Source of the DNA: Clostridium sp. 'White wine YQ'
GTDB lineage: Bacteria > Bacillota > Clostridia > Clostridiales > Clostridiaceae
Assembly (NCBI RefSeq): GCF_028728205.1
Contig: NZ_JAQYUU010000001.1
Location: 733,318 to 797,317 of the forward strand
DNA: 64,000 nt
Reading direction: 5' to 3'
The translations under genes were made by a program, and so were the position numbers. Under the pieces are notes generated by a model that did no database searches, was not told the DNA's origin, and was given only the letters and a program-made list of their open reading frames with translations. How positions within the stretch are numbered: the first letter of the stretch is position 1; every line of letters starts with the position of its first letter. Shown piece by piece: positions 36,571 through 44,454 of this stretch.

Positions 36571-37335
36571 TCACCATACCTTCCATAAGTGATTTCCTTG
36601 ATTCCACATTTCATTTACAGCTGAAATATCTTTAGCAGTGTCCATTGCAGTCCAAAATCCTTGATGAATATATACAGCAAGTTCCTGATCCTTTACTAAG
36701 TTTTTTAGAGGTTCTTGTTCCAATATACAACTTGTACTATCGCTTAAATAGTTAAATACTTCGGGATTCATAACAAAAAAACCACCATTAATTAAGTCAC
36801 CTGTTTGGTTTTTTTCGTAAAAAGATTTTGCTATACCTGCATTTACAGTTAAAGTACCATATTGACTTTTTTTATAAATTCCAGTTACAGTAGCTATGGC
36901 ACCTTTATTTTTGTGAAATTCTAAAAGATTATTTAAATTTATATCTGAAAGGCCGTCGCCATAAGTCAACATAAAAGTTTCATTTCCAATATATCTTTGA
37001 GCAAGTTTTACCCTTCCACCAGTCATTGTATCAAGTCCAGTATCTACAAAAGTTATCTTCCATTTTTCTGCTTCTTCAAGAATCTGAATATTATTTGGAT
37101 CAGAATCGAGTATAAAATTATGATTTTTCCATCTATAGTCTAAAAAATATTCTTTTATTTTTTCTCCTTTATATCCTAATAATAGGACGAAATCATCAAA
37201 GCCATAATGTTTATATAATTTCATTATGTGCCAAAGTATAGGCTTTCCTCCTATTTCCACAAGTGGCTTAGGAATATCTCTTGTCAATTCATGCATTCGG
37301 GTACTCTTTCCCCCACATAGAATAACAACCTTCAT
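36571..37335 (-). CDS. rfbF: Glucose-1-phosphate cytidylyltransferase
   Basis: 254 residues: nucleotidyltransferase motif [21 protein letters not shown] (the G-x-x-x-R motif), [29 protein letters not shown] (metal Asp) and [11 protein letters not shown], all typical of RfbF. It makes CDP-glucose from CTP and glucose-1-phosphate, the first step toward CDP-deoxysugars. First gene of the operon (rfbF, rfbG, three transferases), with a GGAGG SD. Confidence 0.92.
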   Translation of the reverse strand: MKVVILCGGKSTRMHELTRDIPKPLVEIGGKPILWHIMKLYKHYGFDDFVLLLGYKGEKIKEYFLDYRWKNHNFILDSDPNNIQILEEAEKWKITFVDTGLDTMTGGRVKLAQRYIGNETFMLTYGDGLSDINLNNLLEFHKNKGAIATVTGIYKKSQYGTLTVNAGIAKSFYEKNQTGDLINGGFFVMNPEVFNYLSDSTSCILEQEPLKNLVKDQELAVYIHQGFWTAMDTAKDISAVNEMWNQGNHLWKVW

Positions 37336-37466
37336 CTTTATTCCTCCAACTAAATCTAAATTTACTGACTAAGATTAAATAAATTAACATAGTAATAATC
37401 AAATAGCATATATAGTACAATATATGTCGAAATAAGATGATTTGATACGTATTTTATCATTTTATA

Positions 37467-37652
37467 TTAAATAGGCAGTTTCACATAGCTACAGTTAAAT
37501 GTATCATCATATAAAATAGTAATTATTAAATATGTTCTTTTTGTCACAACAGAGGAGTGCTGAATATTAAGTACATATTTGTCTTTTATAAAATTATTCA
37601 CCTCATCTTCAAGTTTGCGAAAATTATCTCCACTAAATATTTTGATTTTCAA
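37467..37652 (-). CDS. Cse60-like small sporulation-associated protein
   Basis: About 61 residues if started at the TTG at 37652, which has a very strong SD GGAGGTGG (37665-37658) 5 nt before it. The frame is open to an ATG at 37691, but that would place the SD inside the gene. The sequence KIKIFSGDNFRKLEDEVNNFIKD followed by a beta strand pair resembles Cse60/YraG-type small proteins, whose B. subtilis member is made during sporulation under sigma-E. Similarity is modest. Confidence 0.55.
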   Translation of the reverse strand: MKIKIFSGDNFRKLEDEVNNFIKDKYVLNIQHSSVVTKRTYLIITILYDDTFNCSYVKLPI

Positions 37653-37800
37653 GTTTCCCACCTCCAGTTTAAATATATTTTGAGAATTCATTGATTATAA
37701 GCATTTTCCTAATAATGAATATTTAAATAAGTAAAATGTTGAAAATTACAAAAGACCAAGTGTTTCCAATGATATAGTAATTTTCATAACAAATGAATAA

Positions 37801-37974
37801 AATAATAATAGTGAAGAAGTATATTTGGTTATCCAAGATGCAGGTGCAGCAAAGAGATATGGCAAGCAAATAACCTATGAAAAAGTATTAACAGCAGAGA
37901 AACTTAAAGAGACGGGAGCAAAAGAAATTTATCTTGCAGTTACGCAATGTGAAAATACTATTTTTGAGATTTAG
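37801..37974 (+). pseudogene. Remnant of a ribose-phosphate pyrophosphokinase-like NAD-salvage gene
   Basis: The frame 37801-37974 encodes LVIQDAGAAKRYGKQI and KLKETGAKEIYLAVTQCENTIF, then a stop. The first part matches the DAGA-x-KRY region and the second the GAKxxYLxVTHCENTI C-terminal region of PRPP-synthase-like proteins found beside nicotinamidase and nicotinamide phosphoribosyltransferase genes. The PRPP-binding motif that should lie between them is missing, and stop codons precede 37801. It ends at the SD of pncA, as a real upstream operon gene would. Confidence 0.6.
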
Positions 37975-37984
37975 GAGGGGTATT

Positions 37985-38542
37985 ATGAAAAAAATATTAG
38001 TAGTAATTGATTATCAAAAAGACTTTGTGGATGGAGCCTTAGGATTTAAAAAAGCAGAAACTTTAGAAGATGGAATCTATAATAAGGTGAAAAAATATTT
38101 ACATGAAGGGCATAAGGTTTTATTTACTTATGACACTCATCATGATAATTATTTAGAAACTAGAGAAGGAAAAAACCTACCTATAATTCATTGCATTGAA
38201 GGTACAAAAGGACATGAACTTTTTGGAAAGCTTAAGGAATTTGTTAAGGTAAAAAATACTCTTCATTATAATAAAGGAAGTTTTGGAATATCACCAAAAG
38301 TAATGCTTAAAATTGCTAAAGAGCTTGGAGAGGATATAGATGAAATAGAGATGGTTGGAGTAGTTACAAATATATGTGTAATAAGCAATGTTGTAATATT
38401 TCAATCACAATATACTAATGCCAATATTTCAGTTGATGCAAGTCTATGTGCTAGCTTCAATGAGGAACTACATGATAAAGCATTAGATGTAATTGAATCA
38501 TTACAAGTTAAGGTTAATAATAGGGGGGGGAGCTGTGATTAA
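37985..38542 (+). CDS. pncA: Nicotinamidase
   Basis: 185 residues of the isochorismatase-like hydrolase fold. Catalytic triad D9 (VVIDYQKDFVDG), K97 (NKGSFG) and C131 (VTNICV). Metal ligands D50 and H52 are in YDTHHDNY. It converts nicotinamide to nicotinate for NAD salvage. The SD GGAGGGG lies just before the ATG at 37985, and an upstream ATG (37934) overlaps the prs-like remnant. The 3' end overlaps a truncated phosphoribosyltransferase start and contains a run of eight G (38523-38530). Confidence 0.88.
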   Translation: MKKILVVIDYQKDFVDGALGFKKAETLEDGIYNKVKKYLHEGHKVLFTYDTHHDNYLETREGKNLPIIHCIEGTKGHELFGKLKEFVKVKNTLHYNKGSFGISPKVMLKIAKELGEDIDEIEMVGVVTNICVISNVVIFQSQYTNANISVDASLCASFNEELHDKALDVIESLQVKVNNRGGSCD

Positions 38543-38612
38543 TCCACTTTTATTAACAGATTTTTATAAAACATTATCAGGAATAAGAAGAAAATTGCAT
38601 AGCGACCTTTGA
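38535..38612 (+). pseudogene. N-terminal stub of a nicotinamide/nicotinate phosphoribosyltransferase
   Basis: A GTG at 38535, behind the G-rich SD, begins INPLLLTDFYKT, the usual opening of NadV/NAMPT-type phosphoribosyltransferases, and overlaps the pncA stop by 8 nt. After about 12 matching residues similarity ends, and a TGA follows at 38610-38612, so only 25 codons remain. A deletion has removed the rest of the gene. Confidence 0.65.
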
Positions 38613-38617
38613 AAAAA

Positions 38618-38655
38618 TGCCAGTACGTCTGTTATAGACATGCTGGCACTTTTTA
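38618..38655. terminator. Terminator after the pncA region
   Basis: TGCCAG (38618-38623) pairs with CTGGCA (38643-38648), with an inner GTCT/AGAC stem, followed by CTTTTT. Confidence 0.85.
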
Positions 38656-38660
38656 GTTTA

Positions 38661-39110
38661 TTAAGATTTTGTGATATCATATTCAGAAAAAGTTCCCCAA
38701 TTCTCGATAGAATTATAGTAAGGGTCAGCTGAATTAAAATTTACTATTATTGGACAAATGTCTAATATGGGATTTAGCATAAATAATTTTCTATCACCAT
38801 ATCTAATTGCTTTTAAAGCAAGGGGTAATTCTCGTCTAAATACAATATTTCTTGTACTAGTTCCAAATTCTCCGTCTAACATTAATGAGACATGAAATAA
38901 ATATATTTCATCAGCATCAAGCCATTCACCTAAAACCTCATCTCTCATATGTGTAAATTCACTATAAGCATAATCGCTACATATAGTTAAAAAAAGTTCT
39001 GCTGTTATATCTGAGTGAGTGAGAGTATAACGTCTTGGTATAATAGGGGCTGTAGGTGTAGTTCCTGATCCAAACTCAACTGAAAGTTTTTCAGTATCTA
39101 AACTACTCAT
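38661..39110 (-). CDS. Staygreen-family protein (chlorophyll Mg-dechelatase homologue)
   Basis: 149 residues with the staygreen (SGR) signature along most of its length: LSVEFGSGTTPTAPIIPRRY, TLTHSDITAELFLTIC, MRDEVLGEW, and FRRELPLALKAIRYGDR. In plants SGR removes Mg from chlorophyll a. Bacterial homologues exist in non-photosynthetic species, and their natural substrate is unclear. The N-terminal plastid-transit region of plant SGR is absent, as expected. Single gene with a GGAAGT SD between the pncA remnant operon and a LysR gene. Confidence 0.82.
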   Translation of the reverse strand: MSSLDTEKLSVEFGSGTTPTAPIIPRRYTLTHSDITAELFLTICSDYAYSEFTHMRDEVLGEWLDADEIYLFHVSLMLDGEFGTSTRNIVFRRELPLALKAIRYGDRKLFMLNPILDICPIIVNFNSADPYYNSIENWGTFSEYDITKS

Positions 39111-39164
39111 AAGCTTACTTCCTTAATAACTCAATATATAGATAGTGTATTTATATTAATGTTA

Positions 39165-40073
39165 CTATGTTAAAGTTTTTAATGAATTATAGTTTGAATT
39201 AATAATTGAATGAAATGATGTTTTGGATTCAATTATTTCTATAAATTTTTGAAGTGCATTTGTTTTAAGAGAATCCCTATGTCTAATAAAAAATGTTTTT
39301 GCTAGACTATATTCTTGCGGTATCTTAAATGATTTAATTAATCCAAGCTTCTCATATTCTTCAATGGAGGACTCTGGTACAAAAGATGCACCTAGATCTT
39401 CCACTACACCTTCAATAATTGAATCTAGATTATTAAATTCCATGTACCGAATGTTAAAAATTCCTTTGCTTCTTAGCCATTCTTCTAGTTGGAATCTATT
39501 CGGGCATCCAACAGTGTTCATTATAAATGGCTTATAACATACCTCTTGTATATCATTATATTTTGAGCTAGAGATAAGAACTAAGTTTTCTTCATATGCA
39601 AGTTCTTTAATGATATTTTCATCAGGTATTGCGGATGACTTAACAAAAGCCCCGTCTATTTGAAAGTGTTGAACCTTATAAATAAGTTCATTAGTATTAC
39701 CAGTTATAAGAGATAAATCAACCTTGGGGTAAGTTTTATGATATTTTGATAAAATTGCGGGAAGATGCAGTGAGGACAACGTATGATTAGCACCAATAGC
39801 TAAAGAGCCAGATGGATTAATGGAATCATCTAATGCCTTTTCAGCATCCTCAATTAAATGAAGGATTTGTTCGGCATAAACTAAGAGTTTTTCACCAGCT
39901 GGAGTTAAAACCATGCCACGTTGTCTATAAAATAGTGGAGTTTTGAGTTCGGATTCTAATTGTTGAATTCTTGCAGTTATATTTGATTGTACATATCCTA
40001 AAATCTGAGCAGCTTTTGTAATACTCCCTTCAAGCGCAACTGTTTTAAATATTCTAAGTTCATTACTTTCCAT
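39165..40073 (-). CDS. LysR-family transcriptional regulator
   Basis: About 302 residues. Winged helix-turn-helix FKTVALEGSITKAAQILGYVQSNITARIQQLESEL at the N terminus and a periplasmic-binding-like effector domain (LAIGANHTLSSLHLPAIL). The in-frame GTG at 40082 overlaps the SD AAAGGTG, so the ATG at 40073 is chosen. It is divergent from an MFS exporter gene (179 nt apart), the usual arrangement in which LysR controls its neighbour. Confidence 0.85.
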   Translation of the reverse strand: MESNELRIFKTVALEGSITKAAQILGYVQSNITARIQQLESELKTPLFYRQRGMVLTPAGEKLLVYAEQILHLIEDAEKALDDSINPSGSLAIGANHTLSSLHLPAILSKYHKTYPKVDLSLITGNTNELIYKVQHFQIDGAFVKSSAIPDENIIKELAYEENLVLISSSKYNDIQEVCYKPFIMNTVGCPNRFQLEEWLRSKGIFNIRYMEFNNLDSIIEGVVEDLGASFVPESSIEEYEKLGLIKSFKIPQEYSLAKTFFIRHRDSLKTNALQKFIEIIESKTSFHSIINSNYNSLKTLT

Positions 40074-40251
40074 AAGTTTCACACCTTTCGTATATCATAA
40101 AAAGTGAATTATATTATCATTAACAATCATTTTACTTGATATATGCTTTCATGTAAACTAGTTTTAGATTGAAAAATATAAAGAAAAGAGGTGAACTAGG
40201 CTTTACGATTTTATCTTAAAATATAATTCTAAAACTAAAAGGGGAAAAATT

Positions 40252-41682
40252 ATGAAAAATAGAAAAGGATACAAATGGAGCGTTTTATTAGTAGTCACAT
40301 TAGTTTCATTTATTACTAATGTTGATTCTACAATTACAATAATTGGTCTACCAAAAATAATGCAAGGTCTTGATATGAATGTAGCAATGGGTTTGCTAAC
40401 AATAACTTCATATATTATTGCAAGTACAGTACTTTTATTGCCAGCTGGAAAATTGGCAGATATTGTTGGAAATAAAAAAATATTTATATGGGGATTTATA
40501 ATATTTACTATAGGCACAGTATTATGCGGTATTGCTTATTCTGGGATAAGCTTAATTTTTTATAGAATTATTCAAGGAGTGGGAGCAGCATTAGCGTTAG
40601 CAACTGCAACTCCTATAATTATTAAAACATTTCCAGATAAGCAGCTTGGATTAGCGTTAGGAATTAATTCTACATCATGGGTCATAGGAGCACTTGTAGG
40701 GCCAGTTATAGGAGGAGCATTAATAAGTGAATATGGATGGAGAACAATTTTCTTTATTACAGTTCCCTTTGCTATTATAGGAGTAATCGGAGCTTTTATA
40801 GTTCTTGAGGGTACTAATGTTAATGGAAAATTTAAAGTTGATTTCAAGGGAATTATAAGTTTTGGCATTTGTTTAACTCTTATAATGGTCGTTCTTTCAG
40901 AAGGTGAAGCTTGGGGATGGACGTCTTCAAAAACTATTGTATCATTTATTTTCATTATAGTATTAGGAATTATCTTTATAGTAAATGAGCTCAAAGTAGA
41001 AAATCCACTATTTGATTTTAGCTTGTTTTCATATAAGAATTACACTATTGGATTAGGAATAACCATAAGTTACTGCATAGCATATTTTTCTATAACATTG
41101 CTTCTAACAGTATACTTACAGGGAGCGTTACACCTAAGCCCAGTTGAATCAAGTTTCCTTATAATTCCTTTATCTGCACCACAGCTTATAATGGGTCCTT
41201 TGGGAGGGAAATTAGCTGATAACTTTGGAACAGAAAAAATGATTATTACTGGAAGCTTTATTTTAACAATCGGCTTCTTATTGCTTGGTAATCTTGGGAA
41301 TGTTTTAAATGTTTCAGCTGTAGTAATACCACTAATTATAATTTCAATTGCAAATGGTATTGCCTGGCCGTCAGTAGCTAAGGCAGTACTATCATCAGTA
41401 CCTAAAAAGCAATCAGGTTCAGCTTCAGGAATGTTTTATACTATTTATAATTTAGGACGTGCATTAAGTCAAACTTTGGTAATATTAACTATAGAATTAA
41501 GTATACCTTCTGAATTGGTTTCTAGAGTACTCGTAGGAATAGATAATTTCAATAGAGCACAAGAAGCTGGTAATCTTATTCACTCTATAGGCTTAAGCTT
41601 TAAATTCTTTTCAATATTTTTCATGATTACACTAATATTAGCAGCTAGCAGTTTGAAAAGTAAAATGAAAAAAATAGCATAG
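40252..41682 (+). CDS. MFS multidrug-type efflux transporter (14-TM, DHA2)
   Basis: 476 residues with about 14 TM segments. Motif A-like GKLADIVGNKKIFIWG after TM2, motif C-like GPVIGGALISEYGWRTIFFITVP in TM5, and the start DSTITIIGLPKI resembling the VDxTIVNVALP of the EmrB/QacA family (motif D1). It should expel drugs or metabolites in exchange for protons. Control by the divergent LysR protein is likely. Confidence 0.88.
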   Translation: MKNRKGYKWSVLLVVTLVSFITNVDSTITIIGLPKIMQGLDMNVAMGLLTITSYIIASTVLLLPAGKLADIVGNKKIFIWGFIIFTIGTVLCGIAYSGISLIFYRIIQGVGAALALATATPIIIKTFPDKQLGLALGINSTSWVIGALVGPVIGGALISEYGWRTIFFITVPFAIIGVIGAFIVLEGTNVNGKFKVDFKGIISFGICLTLIMVVLSEGEAWGWTSSKTIVSFIFIIVLGIIFIVNELKVENPLFDFSLFSYKNYTIGLGITISYCIAYFSITLLLTVYLQGALHLSPVESSFLIIPLSAPQLIMGPLGGKLADNFGTEKMIITGSFILTIGFLLLGNLGNVLNVSAVVIPLIIISIANGIAWPSVAKAVLSSVPKKQSGSASGMFYTIYNLGRALSQTLVILTIELSIPSELVSRVLVGIDNFNRAQEAGNLIHSIGLSFKFFSIFFMITLILAASSLKSKMKKIA

Positions 41683-41691
41683 AAGCTTTCT

Positions 41692-41727
41692 TACCGCAAA
41701 AGGTTTACTTTCTGCGGTATTTTTTAT
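41692..41727 (+). terminator. Terminator of the MFS gene
   Basis: TACCGCA (41692-41698) pairs with TGCGGTA (41713-41719), with inner AAAG/CTTT, followed by TTTTT. Confidence 0.85.
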
Positions 41728-41820
41728 TAATTAAATTACATAGTGATATTTCGAAAGACATAAAGACTTGTATATAGTAAACTTAATATATGTTAGATAT
41801 GTATACTTGGAGGTATTTAA

Positions 41821-42285
41821 ATGAACGCCTATTATTATGAAACTAAAATCGGTAAGATATCAATTATAGAGAATGGAAGAGCTATTACTCATGTTAATTT
41901 TGAAGGTGAAATTCCTAAAGAGATTAATGTAATTGAAACACCATTACTTAAACAAGCTGCAAAAGAATTACAAGAATATTTCGATGGAGGCAGAGAGATT
42001 TTTAGTGTTCCTCTTGAGCCAAAAGGTACGGAATTTCAGCAAAAGGTTTGGAATGCACTTAAAGAAATACCTTATGGTGAAACATGCAGTTATAAAAATA
42101 TTGCAGAGAAGATTGGAAATATTAAGGCTTCTCGTGCAGTGGGAATGGCTAATAATAAAAATCCAATTCCTATAATTATTCCTTGTCATCGTGTTATAGG
42201 AGCAAATGGCAAATTAGTAGGTTATGCTGGTGGCTTAGGCATCAAAGAAAAATTACTGGAAATAGAAAGCAAGAGAACTGAATAA
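41821..42285 (+). CDS. ogt: Methylated-DNA-protein-cysteine methyltransferase
   Basis: 154 residues: N-terminal RNase H-like part and the C-terminal alkyl-acceptor domain FQQKVWNALKEIPYGETCSY (helix-turn-helix), RAVGMANNKNPIPIIIPCHRVIG with acceptor Cys122. It repairs O6-methylguanine in one suicidal transfer. First gene of an operon with alkD-like and adaA genes. SD GGAGG. Confidence 0.93.
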   Translation: MNAYYYETKIGKISIIENGRAITHVNFEGEIPKEINVIETPLLKQAAKELQEYFDGGREIFSVPLEPKGTEFQQKVWNALKEIPYGETCSYKNIAEKIGNIKASRAVGMANNKNPIPIIIPCHRVIGANGKLVGYAGGLGIKEKLLEIESKRTE

Positions 42286-42311
42286 AATAATATTACATAT
42301 AGGTGATTAAT

Positions 42312-42995
42312 GTGAACAAGGAAATTAGAGAAACATTTTTTAGCTTAGCAGATGAAGAATATAAAAAATTTCAGAGTGGATTATGTCCAAACGTAGATAA
42401 CATAATTGGTGTTAGGTTACCATATTTAAGAAAAATAGCAAGACAGCTAGCAAAGGGTGATTGGAAGTCTTATATTAATTCAGCTAAAGATGACTATTTT
42501 GAGGAAGTCATGCTTCAAGGAATGGTTTTAGGCTATGTAAAAGATGATGTGAATGAAATATTAAATTATATATCAAACTTTATACCTAAAATTGATAATT
42601 GGTCCGTTTGTGATAGCTTCTGTGTAGGATTGAAATTTACTAAGTTTAATCTGGATAAAGTTTTCTCATTTATAGAGTATTATTTAAAATCTAAAGAAGA
42701 GTTTGAAGTTAGATTTGGAATTGTAATGTTAATAGACTTTTATATTAGTGAAGAATATATAGATAAAGTGCTTATGTTATTAGATAACATAAAACATGAA
42801 GGGTATTATGCAAAAATGGGGGTAGCTTGGGCAGTTTCAATGTGTTATGTTAAGTTTCCAGTAAAAACAATGAAATATCTAAATAACAATACTCTTGATG
42901 ATTTTACATATAATAAGGCATTGCAAAAAATTAGAGAGTCCTTAAAAGTCAGTAAGGAAACAAAAGATATTATAAGAAACATGAAACGAAAATAA
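42312..42995 (+). CDS. DNA alkylation repair protein (AlkD-like)
   Basis: About 227 residues, all-alpha HEAT-like repeat protein of the DNA alkylation repair (AlkD/AlkC) superfamily: NIIGVRLPYLRKIARQLAK, DDYFEEVMLQGMVLGY, NWSVCDSFCVGL, VRFGIVMLIDFYI, YYAKMGVAWAVSMCYV and FTYNKALQKIRES. AlkD excises cationic alkylated bases without base flipping. Context between ogt and adaA strongly supports this. The in-frame GTG at 42303 overlaps the AGGTG SD, so the GTG at 42312 (6-nt spacing) is preferred. Confidence 0.85.
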   Translation: MNKEIRETFFSLADEEYKKFQSGLCPNVDNIIGVRLPYLRKIARQLAKGDWKSYINSAKDDYFEEVMLQGMVLGYVKDDVNEILNYISNFIPKIDNWSVCDSFCVGLKFTKFNLDKVFSFIEYYLKSKEEFEVRFGIVMLIDFYISEEYIDKVLMLLDNIKHEGYYAKMGVAWAVSMCYVKFPVKTMKYLNNNTLDDFTYNKALQKIRESLKVSKETKDIIRNMKRK

Positions 42996-43007
42996 TAGGA
43001 GGAGTAA

Positions 43008-43556
43008 ATGTCATTAAAAGAAGAGGAAAAATGGAATGCAGTAATTAATAATGATGAAAATTATGATGGAGTATTTTATTATGGAGTAAAAACTACAGGG
43101 ATTGTTTGTAAGCCTTCTTGTAAATCAAAGGAACCATTAAGAGATAATGTAATGTTTTTTAATACTTTTGAAGAGGCAATTAATAAGAACTTTCGTCCAT
43201 GTAAAAGATGTAGGCCAGATCTTTTGAATTTTAATCCAACTGAGGAACTTGCATTTAGGATTAAAAAATTATTTGATTCATATTATTCAAGTAATATAGA
43301 ATTGGAAGAGAAATTAAAAGATTTAGGAGTAAGTCAGAATCATATGATTAAAGTTTTTTCTGATAAATTTGGTATTACACCAGTAAAATATATAAATGCA
43401 CTTAGAATCGAGAAAGCACTAGCATTACTTGAGAATACAGACGATACCGTAATTAATATTGCATTTTTATGTGGATTTGAAAGCAATTCAAACTTTTATG
43501 GATTTTTTAAAAAACAAATAGGAATGACTCCAAGTGAGTATAGAAGTAGATTATAA
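43008..43556 (+). CDS. adaA: AdaA-type methylphosphotriester-DNA alkyltransferase and transcription activator
   Basis: 182 residues. N-terminal Ada zinc domain with C34, C38, C65 and C68 (GIVCKPSC and RPCKRCRP). The first Cys accepts a methyl group from DNA phosphotriesters, which turns the protein into an activator. The C-terminal AraC-type helix-turn-helix contains NIAFLCGFESNSNFYGFFKKQIGMTPSEYR in sections. Lacks the O6-alkyl transferase half of E. coli Ada, which is supplied by ogt upstream. It presumably induces its own operon on methylation stress. SD AGGAGG. Confidence 0.92.
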   Translation: MSLKEEEKWNAVINNDENYDGVFYYGVKTTGIVCKPSCKSKEPLRDNVMFFNTFEEAINKNFRPCKRCRPDLLNFNPTEELAFRIKKLFDSYYSSNIELEEKLKDLGVSQNHMIKVFSDKFGITPVKYINALRIEKALALLENTDDTVINIAFLCGFESNSNFYGFFKKQIGMTPSEYRSRL

Positions 43557-43575
43557 ATAATCTACTTATTTTTTT
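43544..43575 (+). terminator. Terminator overlapping the adaA stop codon
   Basis: AAGTAGATTAT (43544-43554) pairs perfectly with ATAATCTACTT (43557-43567), then ATTTTTTTT. The stop codon TAA (43554-43556) forms the loop. Confidence 0.85.
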
Positions 43576-43597
43576 TGATAATTAATGGAAAGTAAGC

Positions 43598-43626
43598 TTT
43601 ACATTCTGGAAAAATAATGCTATTAT
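43598..43626 (+). promoter_or_regulatory. Promoter of the XRE regulator gene
   Basis: TTTACA (43598-43603), 17-bp spacer, TATTAT (43621-43626). The start point would lie near 43633, within the operator palindrome. Confidence 0.7.
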
Positions 43627-43630
43627 ATAT

Positions 43631-43650
43631 ATGGAAAGTACACTTTCCAT
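43631..43650. promoter_or_regulatory. Operator for XRE autoregulation
   Basis: ATGGAAAGT (43631-43639) and ACTTTCCAT (43642-43650) form perfect 9-bp arms around AC, at the expected transcription start and just before the SD. A half-site copy (GGAAAGTAAGC) lies at about 43587, overlapping the -35 side. Confidence 0.7.
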
Positions 43651-43666
43651 CAGAGGAGGTATATCT

Positions 43667-43870
43667 TTGGAAAATCGATTAGAAGAAATAAGAAAAGAAC
43701 GAGGAATTAAGCAAGAAGAACTTGCAGAAGCATTAGAAGTTTCAAGGCAAACAATAGGTTCATTAGAAAATGGACGATATAATCCATCTATAGTACTAGC
43801 CTTTAAAATAGCAAGATATTTTGAAATGAAAATCGAAGATATTTTTATATATGAGGAGGAAGAGAAATGA
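43667..43870 (+). CDS. XRE-family small transcriptional regulator
   Basis: About 67 residues, a single helix-turn-helix: RLEEIRKERGIKQEELAEALEVSRQTIGSLENGRYNPS, ending KIEDIFIYEEEEK. The frame is open from an ATG at 43631, but that lies in the operator. The SD GAGGAGGT (43653-43660) points to the TTG at 43667. Its gene overlaps the membrane-protein gene by 4 nt (ATGA). This type of short XRE protein typically represses a small operon with a membrane protein of unknown role. Confidence 0.85.
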   Translation: MENRLEEIRKERGIKQEELAEALEVSRQTIGSLENGRYNPSIVLAFKIARYFEMKIEDIFIYEEEEK

Positions 43871-44295
43871 AAAATAAAAGAAATCTTTTGGATTTAGTAT
43901 TATTGATTTTAGGCATTTCAATGTTACTTTTAGGCAAATTTATACTAACAGATGAAAATGTGAAAAGTATTTCAGGGATGTGTCTTGGATTTGGGTCAGC
44001 ATTTTTTGTACTAGGAATAGGAAATTTAATTGGAAATTTTACAACATCTCGATTAGAAGATGAAAAAGTTAAAAAATTTAAGGATATTGAGGTTAATGAT
44101 GAGAGAAATATTATAATAAAAGAAAAATCAGGTTATATGGCAAGCAAGATAATGAATTATATTATCTGCATACTTGTTTTAGCGTTAGGGTTTATGAATG
44201 TAGATAAATTAATCATATTTCTAGTTATCTCATTACTTTTAGTAGAAGTAGTATTATTTATAGGTTTCTCAAATTACTATTCAAAAAGAATGTAA
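43867..44295 (+). CDS. Small membrane protein co-expressed with the XRE regulator
   Basis: 142 residues with four predicted TM segments (about 8-25, 35-58, 95-112 and 115-135) and a charged cytosolic loop (LEDEKVKKFKDIEVNDERN). Translationally coupled to the XRE gene by an ATGA overlap. VNDERNIIIKEKSG is a phrase common to a family of small clostridial and bacillary membrane proteins that follow such regulators. No function is known to me. Confidence 0.7.
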   Translation: MKNKRNLLDLVLLILGISMLLLGKFILTDENVKSISGMCLGFGSAFFVLGIGNLIGNFTTSRLEDEKVKKFKDIEVNDERNIIIKEKSGYMASKIMNYIICILVLALGFMNVDKLIIFLVISLLLVEVVLFIGFSNYYSKRM

Positions 44296-44320
44296 TTTGT
44301 GTTTGTATTATAAAATTCTT

Positions 44321-44344
44321 GGTGGAGTAAAAACTCCACCTTTT
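44321..44344 (+). terminator. Terminator of the XRE/membrane protein operon
   Basis: GGTGGAG (44321-44327) pairs with CTCCACC (44334-44340), followed by TTTT. Confidence 0.85.
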
Positions 44345-44390
44345 AAATTCTAGGCAAAACACATTAATGTAAAAAATATACAAACATGGG

Positions 44391-44419
44391 TTGACTTAGA
44401 AGAATCCATAAGGTAAACT
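44391..44419 (+). promoter_or_regulatory. Likely promoter of the lysine-riboswitch operon
   Basis: TTGACT (44391-44396), 17-bp spacer, TAAACT (44414-44419), placing the start near 44426, about 30 nt before the riboswitch P1. A TATAAT at 44425-44430 lacks a good -35 at the right distance. Confidence 0.5.
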
Positions 44420-44454
44420 TATTCTATAATTTAATATAACCTCACTTATGTAGG

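Noticed and set aside
37681..37800. Possible extra remnant of the NAD-salvage operon (MLKITKDQVFPM frame near 37737)
   Set aside because: Too short and interrupted by stops to assign to any family.
40572..40994. 140-codon minus-strand frame within the MFS gene
   Set aside because: Antisense shadow of a hydrophobic gene. No SD and no family match.
44425..44430. TATAAT as -10 box for the lysine-riboswitch operon
   Set aside because: No acceptable -35 hexamer 16-18 bp upstream. TTGACT-17-TAAACT fits better.
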